Source of the DNA: Mactra quadrangularis
Lineage: Eukaryota > Mollusca > Bivalvia > Venerida > Mactridae
Assembly: GCA_025267735.1 (NCBI GenBank)
Contig: CM046303.1
Span: forward strand, 37,833,380 to 37,897,379
Reading direction: 5' to 3'
DNA: 64,000 bases
Below, in pieces: positions 60,650 to 64,000 of the stretch (within the stretch, counting starts at the first letter, position 1; every line of letters begins with the position of its first letter). The notes below the pieces were generated by a model. The model was not told the origin of the DNA. It saw only the letters and a program-made list of their open reading frames with translations, and made no database searches. The position numbers and the translations under genes are program-made.

Positions 60650-61560
60650 GTATGTATCTACTTGTAGAAGCCTTGGTGTAAAACCGCAGACACCAAATTG
60701 TACCGTCTATGGTGAGATCGGTAGATTTCCATTTTTAAGCCTTCGTAAAATAAATATTATTAAATATTGGGGAAAAATAGTAAATAATAAAGATTCGTTA
60801 ATACATAAAATATACAGAAATCAAATAAATGAAAACGGAGATATTCCTAATAAAACTTCTTGGGCTTTTATATTAAAATCATTGCTTTGCGAATTAGGAT
60901 TTAACTATGTATGGGATAAACAGACAATTGATAATTATGAGATTAGACTAATTTGTGAAAGAATTAAAGATCAATACGTGCAAAATTGGCACTCTATCAA
61001 AAATAATTCGAATAAGTTATCAACCTACAATGCTTTTAAAAATGATTTTGTATTTGAAAAATACCTTGACTCAATTCTTATTGATAAACATAGAAAGTCA
61101 TTGACACAATTAAGATGTACATCCCATAAATTAAACATTGAGAAATTTAAAATATGATAATAGTAATGATCAAACTTTGTTATTATGTAAAAATTGCAAT
61201 TTAAATCAAATTGAAAATGAATACCATTTAGTACTTGTATGCCCAAAATATCGAGAATTAAGAGTAAAACATTTACCAAAATATTTCCATAGTTGGCCAA
61301 CAAAAAATAAGTTCAATATTTTAAAGCAGACAAATAAGGAAGGTACTTTCAAAAAATTAGCTAATTTTATCCATGTAGCTTTTAAAGAACGAAATTTACT
61401 ATTAAGTATTTTTTATTTGATTCCATTCATTTTCCTATTGTATGATTTTCCTTCATTTTTTTCCTTGTTTTATTTATTGTATTTATTTGTGTTTCATGTA
61501 TTGTCATGTTCTTCTCTCATGTTCGTGTTCGCCTTGTTTAAGGCAATAATCTGTATATAG
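60650..61560 (+). pseudogene. Non-LTR retrotransposon, 3' part of the reverse-transcriptase ORF
   Basis: An open frame to 61157 (INIIKYWGKIVNNKDSLIHK..; LTQLRCTSHKLNIE) continues in another frame from about 61138 (LLLCKNCNLNQIENEYHLVL, CPKYRELRVKHLPKYF). The CxxC..E.EYH...CP.Y motif matches the LINE C-terminal knuckle seen at 4949-5362. A single frameshift near 61140 separates the halves. 5'-truncated. The 3' UTR ends in AATAAAGAAC and a TATTG-repeat tail. Confidence 0.8.
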
Positions 61561-61577
61561 ATTATGCTGAATAAAGA

Positions 61578-61626
61578 ACTATTGTATTGTATTGTATTGT
61601 ATTGTATTGTATTGTATTGTATTGTA
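61578..61626 (+). repeat. TATTG pentanucleotide tail
   Basis: About nine TATTG units directly after AATAAAG. It acts as the 3' tail of the preceding LINE copy. Confidence 0.9.
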
Positions 61627-62531
61627 CTTGTATTTATTGTGTTTGTGCGTGTATATATGTTTGTTTTCCGAATAAGAAGGAATGAAAAATTTATGATTAT
61701 GGTTATATGACAAAATACTTTTTATATATTAATTATAATCATTTCAAAATACCGAAATCGACCCAATCACATTTTATTTACACCATGCGCGTTCCGACTT
61801 AAATGAAACTTTTTTAATGTCGTTCGTTACATAAATAAATTTTTGTTGACCAACGTTTTATTATTTTCAGGGGTCAAATTGTAGCTATTGAATTCATAGA
61901 TACATATCGTATTTGGAAATACACGCTTTGATCAATAAACTGTTGGACCAATGAAGATTTATATTTTTGAAATTTATGTTGCATTATTTATCAATTATAG
62001 ACCTATACCTTTGTGCGTACAGATATTTTGCTACACTCTTTTATTCCTATCAATCAAATGCCTTTCTCGCTAAGAAAATTCAGCATCTCAAATATAATTG
62101 CAGGTATAATGTAAATGTCTTACGTTTTTCAGATTGTTATGAATGAATTGGATAAAAATCCAATACCTTGAAAATGATACTAGTGTACGTGGATTCAAGC
62201 AAGTTGAAGGCAACAATTCCAAATCAATTTCTTGATGTGTGCGCTGGGTTTAATTATTGAAAATATTGAGACATCATACACTCCCGCGTGATAAAATAAT
62301 TGGACGTTTGGATTCAGCGAAGTGATTTTTCTCCTGGAAATCGACGGATGTATTTTGGTCCAACTGTTTCAACACTTGCAACGGGGTGATATCGGAAATT
62401 ACTTTCCAGAGTATGTGATCTCACTAATTCTTGTATTGGAAAATGAAATATATGTATATGTGTGTGGTTAGTTCTACAGCAATAAAGAAATTGTTTTCTT
62501 CAGTTATGTTATACAATATTTAAAGTGGAAA
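61627..62531. other. Upstream region of the receptor gene
   Basis: AT-rich, no repeat resolved. Probably includes the promoter or 5' UTR of the gene at 62532, but I cannot identify a TATA box or start site. Confidence 0.4.
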
Positions 62532-62921
62532 ATGAGATATCATACGCATTGGATTATATTTGGATTTTTGATGTGTAAATATGGCTGTGGGTCAAAATTC
62601 GACAATGTGGACGATGTTCAAAATGTTTTAATTGGATATTTAACTGTGGACAAAACAGAAACATTTATGAGGGGTAAACAAGGGAGGGTTATTTCCGGTG
62701 CAATTACGTACGCATTGGATTTAATAAACAACGACACAACGCTATTACCACGACATCGTTTAAAATTGACATGGGGTGACACTATGGCGGATACCCTTGT
62801 TGGTACTCGTTTATTAACTGAACAATGGCGAAATGGTGCTGTTGCTTTCATAGGATTTGAAGATAGCTGTAGTGTGGAAGCAACTTTAGCTGCAGCTTGG
62901 AATCTACCATTGATATCATAT
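62532..62921 (+). CDS. Receptor-type guanylate cyclase-like gene, first coding exon (partial gene)
   Basis: 130 codons from ATG to a clean donor (TCATAT|GTAAGT), phase 0. Residues 1-20 form a likely signal peptide (core WIIFGFLM). Then follows the N-terminal lobe of an ANF-receptor ligand-binding domain: IGYLTV.., GKQGRVISGAITYALDLINN, a central LTWGDTMADTLVGTRLL, and AFIGFEDSCSVEATLAAAWN then LPLISY. This order fits receptor guanylate cyclases (natriuretic-peptide-receptor and Drosophila Gyc76C type), which sit in the plasma membrane and make cGMP on peptide binding. The transmembrane, kinase-like and cyclase domains would lie beyond the window. A related ANF-domain receptor without cyclase is possible. 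Reading past the donor ends in 28 unrelated codons, supporting the splice. Confidence 0.8.
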
Positions 62922-64000
62922 GTAAGTGACTTTAAAGGTACTAGTTCACATATTTGGTTAAGATTTTTCAATATTTTCAAAATACCATTCAGTGCCTTAA
63001 TATTTTAAGACCAACTGACCTATAGATTGCAAGAATATACAATAACAAAATTTTCTGCTTAAAAATGTTTCCAAACAATTTTGATAGTTTTAGAAAAAGT
63101 TGATGTTAAAGTTGAAATCTGTGAATGAGTACCTTAAATCTATTTGTTTGATAGTCGCATTTATTAATGCCTTATAATTTGAAATAACTATATTGTAAAA
63201 AATATGATTGTAGAATGGAACTTTAAATCCTGCCTTTAACAGTTCAACATGGATTGAAATAGATTGCGCAACAGTTTATTTTATATTTAAACAAAGGAAC
63301 TTTTTTATTACAAACATGTCACTCAACATTACACAGTGTTAGCTAAATTATATTCTAATTCTGCAATTCTACCGCTATATCGCAGAAATTGCCTTAATAT
63401 CAGAAAGTCGATATCGCAAATATCACAAGATTTAGCATTTTGTTCACAATCAAGTATCGCATGAAAATGTTTCACAAAAAATCAACTATATTGACAATCT
63501 GACAGTGGAAAGCAATAAATCTCGTCTGTTTCATTCTAACGATAGTTTAAATTGAATGCATAAGCCTGTGTTTTCATCAACTGCATTTACAGACAGTGTC
63601 GTTTGCTCAAATTGTACATTTGACAGAATAGTTGCGACGTAACGTGCCTTCTGTAAGTATAATGCCAAGTTCTAGTGTATGCACCGGTGTGGCTCTGTAA
63701 TTTGTAGCCGGTGGACCGGTGGATGAACTGGAAAGATGCGTAAAGAAAATTGAGTGACAAATAAGTAAGTCACCGTCTCTCATCCTTGGACACATGCTAT
63801 GCCGGTTTACTTCGGTTTCAATAGGTGGAGAGACGGATCATGTCCAAACAAAAACATATGGTGATGATCCGAACCTCCCCGGAATAATTTTGCATTGGTT
63901 TCGCTCCCCGATCAATCCCGATTGTATTGAAATTTTAAACTATTCATTGGCCTCTCTCCGGTCATCGCCGATTCAACACCGTTTATCCCAATTGATCGCG
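62922..64000 (+). other. Start of the first intron of the receptor gene
   Basis: Begins GTAAGTGAC. I found no second exon before the window end. Short frames (for example 63795-63607 minus) show no domain. Confidence 0.6.

Overview
The window looks like nuclear DNA from an animal with a compact-exon, transposon-rich genome, most likely a bivalve or other mollusc. This rests on AT-rich intergenic DNA, GT-AG introns, tRNA-derived SINEs, and long tandem-cored repeats of the kind common in bivalve genomes. The species cannot be named from sequence alone. I see two real protein-coding genes, one near each edge. The roughly 57 kb between them is almost entirely mobile elements, many nested in one another, plus stretches I cannot classify.

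Left edge (1-5.4 kb): a copy of a dispersed repeat, then a two-coding-exon gene for a 417-residue SOCS-box protein (start 2010, stop 4270-4272). It has a possible N-terminal acylation signal, a SINE in its intron, and a TA-flanked MITE directly behind its stop codon. A fossil LINE 3' end follows.

5.4-35 kb: decayed Tc1-like transposase; two long repeats with tandem cores; a 1.19-kb foldback element whose arms are 37-bp minisatellites, with a perfect 8-bp target duplication; five copies of one SINE family (A) with target duplications; several copies of a second SINE family (B); a 2.6-kb dispersed repeat with a tRNA-like segment; and an inverted second copy of the window-start repeat carrying two later insertions whose empty sites are visible in the first copy.

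35-39.6 kb: a three-level nest. A ~600-bp MITE is interrupted by a 3,356-bp element with CACGGTG-starting termini and a 5-bp target duplication, features of the Transib/RAG-type group. That element in turn holds a 1.09-kb inverted-repeat element saturated with GTCG/CTCG motifs and a dead Tc1 transposase.

45.4-58.1 kb: a 12.66-kb nested palindrome. Outer inverted arms (~1.4 kb) enclose an 8.4-kb element with its own terminal inverted repeats. Inside are a pair of inner arms with AACCGGTT palindromes, two virtually identical 474-bp MITEs, and between those the remnant of a His-Me finger (I-PpoI-like) homing-endonuclease domain.

58-64 kb: unclassified DNA, a frameshifted LINE 3' end with a TATTG tail, and the first coding exon of a receptor guanylate cyclase-like gene (ANF-receptor domain) that runs off the right edge. 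The two genes share no obvious pathway.
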